A model generated the notes under the pieces. That model did no database searches, was not told the origin of the DNA, and was given only the letters and a program-made list of their open reading frames with translations. 64,000 nt of DNA from Lasiosphaeris hirsuta (taxonomy: Eukaryota; Ascomycota; Sordariomycetes; Sordariales; Lasiosphaeriaceae), in contig JAUKUA010000009.1 of assembly GCA_030549175.1 (NCBI GenBank), positions 1-64,000 on the forward strand, written 5' to 3'. Below are positions 23,139 through 34,083 of the stretch, one piece after another (within the stretch, counting starts at the first letter, position 1; each line of letters starts with the position of its first letter). The position numbers and the translations under genes are program-made.

Positions 23139-24335
23139 CTAGGCAAAATGTGGCACACCACGCTGGATAGAGCCCATCGAATGAACCAGTGGAAAGAAGC
23201 CGATGACCTGCTCAAAGTAGTTGAGGCAAGCGTGCCGACGACTCATATGGCCCCCGCTCGTGCTGATGCCACCCTTGGGATCCTGGTTGTAGTAGTGTTC
23301 CTTGCCCATGACATGCAAGGGGCCATTGCATGTCAACATGGACGCGATGTAGTTTATTGCCAGGTCCTCACAGTTGAAGACCTCGTCGACGTGCTCGCGG
23401 ATGAGGGTGGGGATGGGTTCGTCGGACGAGTAGTAGTCCATAAGCGAGATGTGGACGAAGGCCAGGTTAGTAAGGACCAGAGCGTACCAGTCCTGGCCCT
23501 CCCTGCATTGTCCGTACGACAAAACGCCCTTGTCGTTGCGGCTGTAGCAGCGAGGAAGCGCCCCGGTTACCCTGTATCGTCCTAGCTGCCGCCATGTCCG
23601 GAAGACAAACTCCAGATCTGCAGGCTCGTACCAGACGTCATCGTCGTGTTGGAGGATGGCCTGGGTGCGATATTCGGCAAAGGGAATCAGCCTCATGTTC
23701 AGGCTGTTGCGCTCCGACATGCGGTATCGGACATTGACGCCGTGCTTGGAGACAAAGTCTGGTGGAGGGGTTTTGTCGAGCTCGTTCCAGATGATGACTA
23801 TTTCGAGGAGGGAGGGGATTTTGTCGCGGAGGAGTCTTGTGAGGGTGGTGTTGAGCACATCGGGGCGGCGGAATGTGGGGATCGCGATGCTATGGATCGC
23901 GGGTCAGCTAGAGTCACCACGAGCGAGGTCAAGTCAATATCGAAATGGAACCCACGTGAACTTATCGTCCATCAAGTGCGCATAGCGCGCATCGGCCTCT
24001 AGCCAAAGCCTTCGCGCCTCCGCATGGGTGTCGTTTCCACAGGCTGCAACATATCCCGACGGCACAAGCGGCGTTTCCGGTACGATGGGGGGCGACTCTG
24101 GCGGCGGATAACAAGGCTCGGGAGACGCAGGGGACTCGGAGGGTAGTGGTGGTGAGTTGGGTACAGGCGCCGAAGTGACGGCATCTAGCGGGTCTGGCTT
24201 CAGGCTCGGGTCCGCGGACTTGTTTGGAGAGAGCAGCGACAGCGTCAACGTCGCAGCAACAAAAAAAGAACAGGATATTATGCCCAGCTTCTTCAATGTT
24301 AGACCCCTCAGGCCCTCGGAGAATTCGTGCCTCAT
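23139..24335 (-). CDS. GT64 (exostosin-like) glycosyltransferase, type II membrane protein
   Basis: Predicted 376 residues; exon 1 23956-24335, exon 2 23139-23889. GT64 enzymes transfer N-acetylhexosamine or related sugars in the Golgi; animal members build heparan sulfate, fungal roles are little known. A short cytosolic end is followed by one membrane helix (LGIISCSFFVAATLTLSLLS), a Pro/Ser-rich stem, and the catalytic domain beginning IAIPTFRRPDVLNTTLTRLL. ILQHDDDVW supplies the DxD metal and nucleotide-sugar motif. NCEDLAINYIASMLT is the conserved acceptor-side motif with the catalytic-region acid. The final part, including SRRHACLNYF, is also typical. The single intron falls just before IAIPTFRRP. 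It is intact. A 12-bp inverted repeat lies about 390 bp upstream of the start. Confidence 0.87.
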
Positions 24336-24727
24336 GTTGCCGAGCGTGATGGAGGGGAAGCCAGGGGACGGAAAAAGTCAGGGGACAGCAAGTCGCGTGC
24401 AAGAGCGCGCAGCAGAAAATAAAAACGATCTCCTTTCCCCTCAGGCCCCAGAAAGGGGGAAGTGGGTCCGGAGTATCGCTCTGACCCATCCACCCATCGT
24501 CCAGAGTCAGCTTGCCACATGCTTTGCGTCAAGGACTGCCCAACCAACCCGAGGGGGCTAAGCCGAGAGAGGCCTACCTAGCGGGAGAAAGTGGGTCCCT
24601 GCCCCCATGTCCAGATCCTAACATCGTAGCCAACACGCTGTTTTTATCAAATAAGGGCGTGTTCAAGAATGCTACTCATGGCTTTCTTGTTACAAAACAA
24701 GTAAAAGCCGAAAAAGTTGTTCCAGTG

Positions 24728-24759
24728 CCACCATTTCGGCCACCATCCCGAAATGGTGG
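24728..24759. promoter_or_regulatory. Perfect 12-bp inverted repeat, possible operator of the GT64 gene
   Basis: ccaccatttcgg at 24728-24739, an 8-base spacer, then ccgaaatggtgg at 24748-24759. The arms are exact. The halves with CGG/CCG ends resemble the paired triplets bound by Zn2Cys6 factors. It lies about 390 bp before the GT64 start codon. Role inferred only. Confidence 0.4.
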
Positions 24760-26273
24760 ATAAAAGCAGTTGTTGGCCCCCTCGGTCCACCTATATTCAC
24801 AGCGTATTCGCCGCATTCATACCTCCCGGCTTGGCGATTGAGCCAACAAGCAAACACAATAAGCAAGTAGTACTGGAACAGAATATGTTTTCGTGTCGTG
24901 TTTTGGGGCGTACACCAAGGCTCCGAATGACCGGATTTTCTTTTTTGAAAAAGAAAAATGGGAGCTTGCTTGTTGGGCCGAATGGAAAATAAGAAAGGTC
25001 CAACAAGTAAAGCCATAATGCACAGGAGTATCTAGATAAGGGGGCACTTTTCCCGAATAAATAAGTTTTTTTGCACCCCAGCGCCACAAAGTGCAACTTG
25101 AGCTGAAACTAGCCAATTGGGGCAGCGTCACCACAAGGAGATGGTGGGATGCAGGGAATTCCCCGTGCTTTTGTTCACAAATACGGGTACCTTATCACAA
25201 TGGGTAAAACGCCAACGACAAACAACATTTGCAACAACCAACGAGCACCAATACCAACCAACATGTCACTTTCTGGGGGGTTGGGCGATACCAGCGAGAG
25301 TACCAACACCCACGGCTCCTGCCCCCACTCCCAGCGCAATGAAAAACACCATCCCCATTCAACTACATCAAGGTAACCATAAATCGCTATGTGTGCTATT
25401 TCCCATCTTTCACACTCAGCGTAGAGTTAAGCTAAAAGAATTAGCAACCTACCCGTGATGCCGTTCTGCCCTGCTTCAATTGTCGCACAAATCCGGTGCC
25501 AAGCCAACTGTGGCTAGAGCGCTCTATTTGAGCTTAGGCTCCTTGAGGTCTTGATCACAGATAAAAAAGCGCTTACAGCGCTCTGGATCTTGAACCCTCT
25601 TCAACAATATAACCAATTCGACCCTGTGTGAGCCTCCACCTGAATAGTGCCACATCAATCGAAGAGTCAACAAGGCTTTTCAGTGAATTCGAGAGCTAGT
25701 TGTGTTCATCCCTATTGGCACAGTAGTTGTGTCAAAAAGGCAATGCAAAGAAATGGTCCCATTTGCTGTGGCCTACAGCTTCTGTTTACCACAACCAACT
25801 CTTGACAAGTGATCCCAACTTACCAATGATTGCAGAAAGGGGGTAGCTCACGCAGCATGTGTTAGGGACACATTCATCCCATCTATTATACTCTTGCGTT
25901 GTATCGGGGTGCCTTGTTCTGGTGTCATGTGGCATAATGAGGCGGCACCAGCTCAGAACGGCGCATTCACGATGTCTTGCCTATAAACCCAACAGGACGA
26001 CGAACCGGCTGCCTGGGAGTGACTGCACAGAAAAGGCAGGAGCTGAGCTTGGCCCAAATAAAGAAATTAAGTGGCGACTGAAATAAGAGACAATCAAAAA
26101 AGCTGAGAAGTGCCGAGACATTACTGGCGGCTTCATCGACAAGGACGGTCACAAATTTGGACGTGTCGGAGTTGATGAAAAGGACGGCCAAGGGCCCAAC
26201 GTGCTTGTCAGCAGTCGGCCTCAGCCACATTCTTTGGCAGGCCCTGGCCTGCCAACCCCACCGAATCCACCAA
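24760..26273. other. Intergenic, no gene recognised
   Basis: Short frames only. From about 26100 a plus-strand frame (DKDGHKFGRVGVDEKDG) looks faintly protein-like but runs into a repeat array and has no start or recognisable family. Confidence 0.4.
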
Positions 26274-26327
26274 CTGCAACAGCTGCAACAGATGCAACAG
26301 ATGCAACAGATGCAACAGATGCAACAG
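26274..26327 (+). repeat. Six tandem copies of a 9-bp unit
   Basis: Two copies of ctgcaacag followed by four of atgcaacag. In one frame this reads as repeated Ala-Thr-Asp. It sits in a weak frame that ends at a stop near 26479. Confidence 0.85.
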
Positions 26328-26484
26328 ATCGCACCAACTGGGCCACGCCAGGTGGTCCTCCGAAAGTCTTCGGACCTCCTTCATTACCAATAGATTGGCC
26401 AACTGGCCAGTATCGCCACCAACAGTTTGTGCAGCCAGATTTCACGGCAGTCTTCGTAACACTAATTGAATCGAGATAGCACAG

Positions 26485-26636
26485 TGTTAGCCTGACAGGC
26501 CGAAGGCCTATAGGCCTTGTGTTACCTTCCTTGGATATAAAAGAGCCTGGAATTTAGCACGTCTTTTAAGCTATATTAAAGACCTTGAGGCCAGAGAAGA
26601 TTATCATTGAATTCAACTCCTTTTTGTACTTACACA
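26485..26636 (+). mobile_element. Possible solo LTR of a retrotransposon
   Basis: Begins TGTTAG, contains a perfect 16-bp palindrome aaggcctataggcctt (26503-26518), then a TATA-like tataaaa (26536-26542), and could end with ACA at 26636. This layout resembles fungal copia or gypsy LTRs. I find no clear target-site duplication, no primer-binding site and no second copy in the window. It directly abuts the 5' end of the dead amidase. Confidence 0.35.
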
Positions 26637-26659
26637 CTTAGTTCCAAAGCCTCATACCA

Positions 26660-28806
26660 AGATTTGGATAGCCCCTTGTCACAGCAAGCAAGCTGCATAT
26701 GCCTACCAACTGGTGAATCAGATACCAACTATGCAGGTTTTGTCAACCTACATGGCTAAACGAATCTGAACTCAGAACTAAACCTACTTGAAATCGGATT
26801 TGACAACGCCGTCGAGCGAGCCAGGACGTTGGACAACTATTAAGAAAAGCACTAGCACCCCATAGGCCCACTGCATGGTCCTCCAGTGTCGATGAAGGAC
26901 CAGTTCTATGTCAAGGGCATGGGAACCAATGGGGTATGTCGGTTAGATTGACACTTACGAAGGGGATAAGACTTCGCTGTTGAGGAAACGTGCCGAAAGC
27001 GAGCTTGTGCAAAAGCTTACGTCTCTCGGAGCAATTATCATTGCCAAGGTAGGAATCTCTGGAATTCTTGTTCACGAGCATGCCAGCTAACCAACATACC
27101 TAGACAACTTTAGTACAGACTCTCTGGGTATGTGGATATCGAGCTTTATACACAACCCATGTTCTAAGTCTAATTGGTTGGGAGAAGCCAACAATCACAT
27201 CTTGGGATATAATTTAAATCCCAGAAACCAGGGATTTTCCTCGGGAGGCAGCTCTAGTGGTAAGGCAATACTAACGATACAGAATATTTACCTGCTTAGC
27301 ATTCTAACATATCACGTAGGCGAGGGAGCAATGCAGGCTCTCAGAGGTAGTGCAGTTAGATTTGGTACCGATATTGGTAAGCCCTTACAGGCATCTCTGA
27401 GTCATGCCAGCATTCGCTAATGAACACAAGGTGGATCTGTTTCTATGCCTGCGGCATTCAATGGCGTTTTCAGCATCAAGCCGTCCGTCGGTAGGCTGCC
27501 TACACTCGGCATGCCCAATTCCGTGGGTCAAGTTCTAGCTGAACCTCAATTCCCGAACGTCTCGCTAATTCTCTGCCTTGGTCTCCTGGGCAAATGAACA
27601 TTGCAACCGTCCCAGGGCTGCTGGCGAATTCCAATGGATCATTACGCCTTGTGCTCAAGGCAGTTCTCTCTACTGAGCCTTGGCTTACCGACCCGGATGT
27701 ACATCCTATCCCTTGGCGGAAGCCACAGGATATTAAGTCCAACAAGCTAGCATTCGGTTTCATGGAAACCAATGGTATTGCAAGGTCCCATCCGCCGATT
27801 CTACGGGCCCTCAACATGGCGAAGAATGCGCTCCAACAGAAGGGCCACAAGGTAGATACCCACCCTCATTCCTTCCTCCTACCCTTCAATGTGATAATTG
27901 AGGCTAACATCTCACTGGGGTCATTCCTTGGCAGGGGTCTTCGCACCAAGAAGCGTCCGAAATTCACGTAAGGCGCAAGTGAAGACTGTGCTCATGGCAA
28001 GCGAACTAACGTAACACAGAGAGCTGTTACTCAAGCGGATGGATGCCATGATATCTTGAGCACTTGAAGCTTTCTGGAGAGCCCTTGATTCCAGAGCTAG
28101 CCTCTGATGTCCTTGACGGAGAGCCCGACGAGCAAAAGAACGTAATTGAGGTTGAAAAGAAGGTTCTTGAGCTGCGAGAATACAGGGTTAAATTCTAGAA
28201 GTATTGGGTGTTAACAGCTAGCTCCACCGGCACCAGTAGGCCTATGGTGCTCTGATTTGAAGTTTGCAAAAGACAAATCTAACATTTCTGCGTCTTCATG
28301 GGACGTCCTGTTGATGCCGTAACCACCCCCGTCGCTCCTTCGGCAGCGGTAATCCCAGGGAAGCTGTATAATTGCGGTAAGCACCGGAAAGTTTATTCAC
28401 CTTTGCAACATGCACAAAGGTATAGCGGTAACAGGAATGCATTGTTGCCGCTCAACCACTAGGATACATCACCCTCGCCCGCCAATGTTGTGGGCCATGC
28501 TACCTTGGTCATGCCGCACTCGGGCGGATAAATCCATTGACAAGATGGATTTGACCTATAAGCCAGTTGACGAGATTGACGAGAAAAATACTGGAAAGCA
28601 TGTAAGCAGCATGTCAACCCCAATAGCCAACCAACGCGCCCATACTGGTGGCTAATAATGCATTTGAAGATGATCCAGAGGTATACGATGGCGCCCCGGC
28701 TGCAATTCAAATCCTCGGCGGTAGAATGGAGAGGGGGCGGCTATTGGAAATCGGCCAGATTGTCTGGGAAGCGCTGCGAAGCTACGGACACGTAGCAGCT
28801 GACTAG
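26660..28806 (+). pseudogene. Acetamidase/amidase-signature enzyme, dead
   Basis: Amidase-signature enzymes of the AmdS type hydrolyse small amides to ammonia and acid in the cytosol. Pieces in order: KQAAYAYQLVN, LLEIGFDNAVERARTLDNY, PPVSMKDQFYVKGMGTN (catalytic Lys), SELVQKLTSLGAIIIAK, NPRNQGFSSGGSSSG followed by EGAMQALRGS (the Ser-rich signature, split by an intron), SVSMPAAFNGVFSIKPSVGRLP, KLAFGFMETNGIARSHPPI, GRPVDAVTTPVAPSAAVIPG, DKSIDKMDLTYKPVDEIDEK, and the end AAIQILGGRMERGRLLEIGQ. TAG replaces Trp at 26944-26946 (GYVG-stop-IDTYEG) and Gln at 28196-28198 (VKF-stop-KYW). There are frameshifts as well. The start is lost next to the possible LTR. Confidence 0.77.
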
Positions 28807-29977
28807 GAGGGAGAGCGAGACAGTTGTTGAGGTGGGAAACCAAGCCATGGTAAAGGTTCTGTTGGCAGGTACTACTTTTACATGTCCAGCAAACGCAACG
28901 CCCTTGGCCGCCATGATTCATTGCTCCAGCACTCCTGCTTGGCAGGGCGCCGTAGTTAGGCCAGCCCACCAGCTTCTGAGTTGTGCAGCACCTTGGAGTC
29001 CTTTTCTTTCCTTTTTTTCCTTTCCATGTTGAAATACAGCCCCTTTTTTACACATGTGATGCATGACTGTGGTGCCTGACCGTCCATTTTGGTTTCTGGG
29101 TCGGCGGTTTGGGTAAGTCCCAGGTACCTTTACCTAGATCGTGGGCGACATCAGCAGAAGACTTGTTCCCAAAGAGTCATGACGTCGATTGATATTGGGC
29201 ACAAGCTTGAGTGAGCATGATCATGGGGGATTTGGAAGAAGACCAAATCCTTGCACTCCGGGACATGACTCAAAGACTCTCAAACCGTGCTCCATTGCAA
29301 CTCGAAATACTGTGCGTCTGGTCGCGGCTCAACATCCTCAAGTGGGTTTGGCCTCGTACTGTTGATCTGGGATATGTGACAATGTATATAGCCGACGTGA
29401 ACCAAGACGTCATTCTCAAGTCAGTTCGTCCCCATGACCAAAATGAGACATTGTTTCACGGTCATTATCCATGCGACTCAGGCACCCCCACGTCAACATG
29501 TCTGTCGCGTGGCGCACCAAGGACGCCACCCAGGTGCCGCCATCACCGTGTGCTCTGCAGCCCAATCCACCGTGACAACTGCTGTGTAACCCATCCCGTG
29601 TCGTCCTCATGTAAGCAAGCCTTACTGGCATGTGGGCACGCATGTGCTCACACGGTTCACTTCACAATTGTCGTCGTGTAACCAAGATCTGGTCTGAGAC
29701 ACAGCAGCAACACAGTACAAGATAAGCGATGGGTACTGTAGCTCTCTCCACAGAAGACAACGAAGACGGCACTGGTCAATCCTAAAAGCCAATTTCAGCC
29801 ACAACAATGGGCAGCTAACGTCCTATTTCGTCACGGCACCTGTTTACGTACCAAATAATCAAGAGCAAGAACCTGACATCAAGCTGATACTGGGGGGGCT
29901 GCTTCCCCCCACCCATAAATAAGCCAGCCCTGGGTCCGATGTGGACGCAATCTTCAAGTGATATTCCGCCTCGGCGT
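28807..29977. other. Intergenic, no gene recognised
   Basis: A 156-codon plus-strand frame (29211-29681) lacks motifs and has the irregular composition of a chance frame. Nothing else seen. Confidence 0.45.
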
Positions 29978-31445
29978 CTACTCCAATATGGTTGTCTCAG
30001 AGTATATAGACTGACCATTTGGAACCGCCCCACGATCCCCAGGATACTCTGGTTTCCGGCCCCACACAACGTAGAACTTTTCGTAGCCATGGACGCGCTG
30101 GTCTGCTAATGCGTTTCTTACATCGACGAGTGCGACCTGTGTTGGCTCTCAAGTCAGCGACTGCCGCCCATTGGGACTGGAGGTTGATCAGCAGTTCCCC
30201 GCCCCCCCCCATTCGCGTGATATTGCTCACCTCTATTTCTTCCTTGCGCATATTCAGCCAGCGGTCAAAGTAGGCGTAGCTGAAGCCGGACAGCCCCTCG
30301 CCGAGGCTGCGCTGCCACATTTCGCCAATCTTCTTGAGCTTGTTACTGCGCGGCCAGCCGTTAAGCGGGATCTTGTAGACCTTCTCGTGCACATCGACGA
30401 AGCCGGCCTCGATGAACATTTGCTTGAGGTCGGGAACAATGTGCACGGGCCGGTCAGCGAGCACGCCGGCGTGCCGCAGGTCGGCGAACCACCGCTTGAG
30501 GGCGTTGTCTGGCGGGATCTCGCCGTCGTCGGTGTCGATGTCGCAGTCGGGCTCCTGCATCTCTAGCCAGCCGCCTGGTCGCAGCCGTTCCAACGAGTTG
30601 CGGATCATCCATGGCCAGTCGGACCAGGCCGCAACCGTCACGCGGAAGTGTATGTAGTCGATATCGAACCAGTCACTGCCAGTCTGCCACTCCTCGTTGC
30701 TAATTGGACAGGCCCTTGTTGTCAGCGCGCACACTTTTACCGTGGTCAATCGTACAGGGGGCTAAGCGTCAACACAGACCCGTCGTCAATCTCGAACCGG
30801 AGGTTTGGCGGCACAAGCTGGGGCTGGATGGGCGAGAGATCGGTGCCGATGATCTGGGCCTGGGGGAACTCGTCGGCCATGTCGATGGCCCAGCGCCCTG
30901 TGCCGGTAGCAAAGTCAATGATCTTTCGCGGCGGGTTTTCGTGGGAAAGGGGGGCGAGGTAAAGCCGCCCGTCGAGGAGGATCTTGAGGATTTCGTATTG
31001 GCTGTCGATGCGCTCCAGCTCGAGATGGTCGTTCGGGACGTAGTACGCTGCCTTGTCAGCTGCGAGGCATTCTGGAGGGCTGGAGGGCTAGGGGGGCGAA
31101 ACTCACAGCCGGCACGGTATGCGTGATACGTTCGTCCATACTGCGTGTGGTAATCGAAGATACTCTCGGTCAAAGACGCCGTCTCGCTGCTCCGGGGTTA
31201 CCCAGTTGCCCACAAATTCGGAGCGGCGACGGCTTGAACTTACAGTCTGTCGTTGTTTGCCGGGTTGGGCTATGGAACGTGAGTGAATGGGTGGCCAAAG
31301 GGAGGAATAATACGGCGATCCCAGTGATTCTATCGGACGCTTGACTTACATCGGCCTCGATTCGGGCAGAGCGGTCGAGATAAAACTCGAAAGTGAACTC
31401 GAAACTGTCGGGACTCTCGGCGGCAGCGTCACCCCGCGGCTCCAT
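29978..31445 (-). CDS. LaeA/TdiE-like SAM-dependent methyltransferase
   Basis: Predicted 365 residues from six exons: 31350-31445, 31244-31269, 31107-31186, 30780-31047, 30231-30699, 29978-30136. All borders are GT-AG and the frame is continuous. The fold is the fungal class I methyltransferase type that includes LaeA and many cluster-encoded tailoring enzymes. ESIFDYHTQYGRTYHAYRAG is the usual N-terminal block, IIDFATGTGRWAIDMADEFP is SAM motif I, IIGTDLSPIQP motif II, then WLEMQEPDCDIDTDDG and a C-terminal VHGYEKFYVVWGRKP. The long form of exon 5 without the last splice would give a nonsense tail, which supports the intron. It lies 2.6 kb from a terpene synthase on the same strand. It may tailor that product or act as a regulator; sequence alone cannot decide. 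Confidence 0.87.
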
Positions 31446-34083
31446 GGCGGCTAAATGGGGGGAGGGGAGGGGGCGAGGGGTGGTTTTGTCGTTTAGTTGA
31501 AGGATTGGAATCTGGATCGGCACCTAAACTTGGGAAGGGATCGTGTTGGGAAGCGTTCTGGATGCGCCTGGGCTGTCGGAAACGATGTTGGGTAGTTTTG
31601 TTCAAGGACAGCGATAACGCCCTGTCGAGAAGGCGGCGGCGCAAGGCAGAGGAGCAACACTGACAAGACCCAAAGCCACTGGTCGGGAAGGAGGAGCGAG
31701 CCAGTCTGTCGGGCCCTGGGAGTCTTGGGTCTTGGGGGTGGGAAAGGTAGATTGGCACGGTTGGGACCCGACAATCCGGGTTAGTAGGGGGGCGACAACC
31801 GACAACCGACAACCGACACCAGGGCCCCGGGACGGGGATTTGCCGCCTGTGCGCAAGACGGGAAGACCGCCACAAGGCGTCTTGAGGGGGAGGGAACAGG
31901 CAGAGCGAAGACGGCTATTGCCCATTCACCCATTCACCCATTCACCACGCGCACTGTGACAAGAGCACCCCAAGGATCTGGATTAAACTCGCGTGTCCAT
32001 AGGACAATAGTTAGGGTCGCACCAATAAACAATACAATTGCCAAAGAGCGCTTTTGTCAAAAGTGGTTTCATTCATTCTCTACACTCCCGGCAAGCATAC
32101 CCAAAAATAATCATCATCAATGATCAATAGATTCTACGAGTATTCCGTCGAGCAACAAATAGTCAGTCAGGGGTTTGAACATTACTCGTCCATACAGTAT
32201 TTCTCAAATAATGTTGTAGCTCACACTTCCCAGATGCCGAGCACATCAGGGCACAACAGGGGACACAAAAGGGGAGGGGCACCGGGGGGTGTGAGCGTCG
32301 CGATGTACTCCGCACTACACTACTGGGCGCGTATGCTTCTATATAGTAAGACTTGTTGTGCTTCTGTCTCGGGAGAGCCAAACCGGTAGCGCGAGAACAG
32401 CTCCCATGACAAGTCGGTGATTGGCCCCGAAATTCATCGGCTGGCATGGTTGCTAACTAGCTTCACATGCGGACTGACCAATCCACAACAACTCCGACGG
32501 CTGGCGTGAGAGCGGTGTGACGACTGCCAGTGCTCATGCTGCTCGTGCGCTCATGCTGCTGCTGCTGCTGCTGGGGAAAGAAGATCCGCTCGCGGCTTGC
32601 TCTGTCCCTCAGTTTCTACACCTTGATGCCCTTTTTTTTATTTTTTTTTTACCTTTTCTTTACCCTTTCTTTCCTCTTGCCCCCAATTCCTCTGTTTGGC
32701 CCTTTGGGTCTGGCTGAGTAAACTGACGGATGCACAGATGCCGCTGCACAAGGCCGTGGGCCAGGTGGGATGGGCTTTGTGTGTCGTTTACAGCGCTATC
32801 TTGCTCTGCCGATGATCTCGGCTCGATAGGGAAGCGGTGTGCCCAAGACAAGACACGACACGCCGATCCCTCTCTTCGCCCGCACCACCCAACCCTGCAT
32901 CTTGCAACCTGCCCGCAATCTAGGTGGCGCGACTTCCGCACTGGCGTTCACGCTCCCACCCACGCTTCCCCTTTCCCCACACCTCGCAAACACCACGCCG
33001 CGTCACAATCAGGCCTAGTCCCAATATTGCACCCCCGTCGTCTAGGCGAGCTCCTTAGGCAAGGTACCTGCCCAGCGAAGCCGCCGAATTGTCCGACCTT
33101 CACCAATGTGGGGAAAATGGGGGGGAAGAAAAAAAGAAAGAAAAAAAAGAGTTTGATGGTATTGAGAGGACCGCCAGAAGATCCGTTGCCAACGTTCCCG
33201 CAAGGTCCGGGAAGTCTGCCAGTGGGGGACCCATATGCGACCCGCGGCATGGTGGGGGGAGGCAGGGAGGTAGTCCGAGTTGTTCCCTCATGCCGGGCTG
33301 CTATAATTGTAGCAGTGTACGGATTAGGTATGCTTGAAAATCATGTCGGTTTGTGTCCGTATTAGCTAAAAATGGACACTAAAAGGACCTTGAGATTTGG
33401 GGAAAGACTAGGGGTGCTTTTTGACGTGGCATACACATAGTGCACGCTACCACGCCACCACGCTACCACTAAACGGTGACCTGTTCCATGCGCCGTCCCA
33501 AGCCAGCCATTTGGGACCTGGAGAAGTCTCACTCCCAAACGGCGCTGGCGCTGTTTCCAACACCCTCCTTCCTTGCCAACAAGGGTCTCACTGCCGAAAA
33601 TGTGGCGCGACTTTTTACCCCACTGCCAGCGGACTTGGCCTTGGCCAACAAGGTGTTCAACCCAGATATTGTTTTGTGCGCATCGTCACCGTAGACAACT
33701 CGATTGGGGATTGGGCTTTTTATCTTATTTGTGGTGGGGTGTCATCACAAACGTACTAAATGCAATACCTTGGGGGGACGAATAGGTATAGGTTCAATTA
33801 AAAGATATGCTGTAAAATTAACCCAACACCGCCCCGACGGCACCATGTTCGTGGTAAGATGAAATTCCAAGCCCCCCCCTGGGTCCCCCACGCTCCAGCG
33901 CTCCAGCGCTCCAGTCCCATCGTCAATTTGGAATTGTTTCCATGTGCATGTCATACAGCCATGCTTCGACCATGCCTCCGTTATTCGTAACCGGATGCTG
34001 GGGGGGGGGGACAGGGCAAGCCGCAGCCCTGGTAATGCACATCATTAAAGGCGCTCACCGTGATGTCGAGTCCCCTCCCCCAA
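31446..34083. other. Intergenic with simple repeats
   Basis: 2.6 kb between methyltransferase and terpene synthase. Holds short tandem repeats of acaaccg (about 31794-31818), cattcacc (about 31922-31945), and CTG (about 32555-32573), plus poly-T tracts near 32632. A frame at 33476-33694 looks mildly protein-like (LTAENVARLFTPLPADLALA) but has no partner exon or family. Confidence 0.5.

Noticed and set aside
29211..29681. 156-codon frame downstream of the dead amidase
   Set aside because: Irregular composition, no domain, Cys/His-rich tail that looks like noncoding translation.
33476..33694. Plus-strand frame with protein-like stretch between methyltransferase and terpene synthase
   Set aside because: No recognisable family, no splice partners and no conserved residues that I can name.
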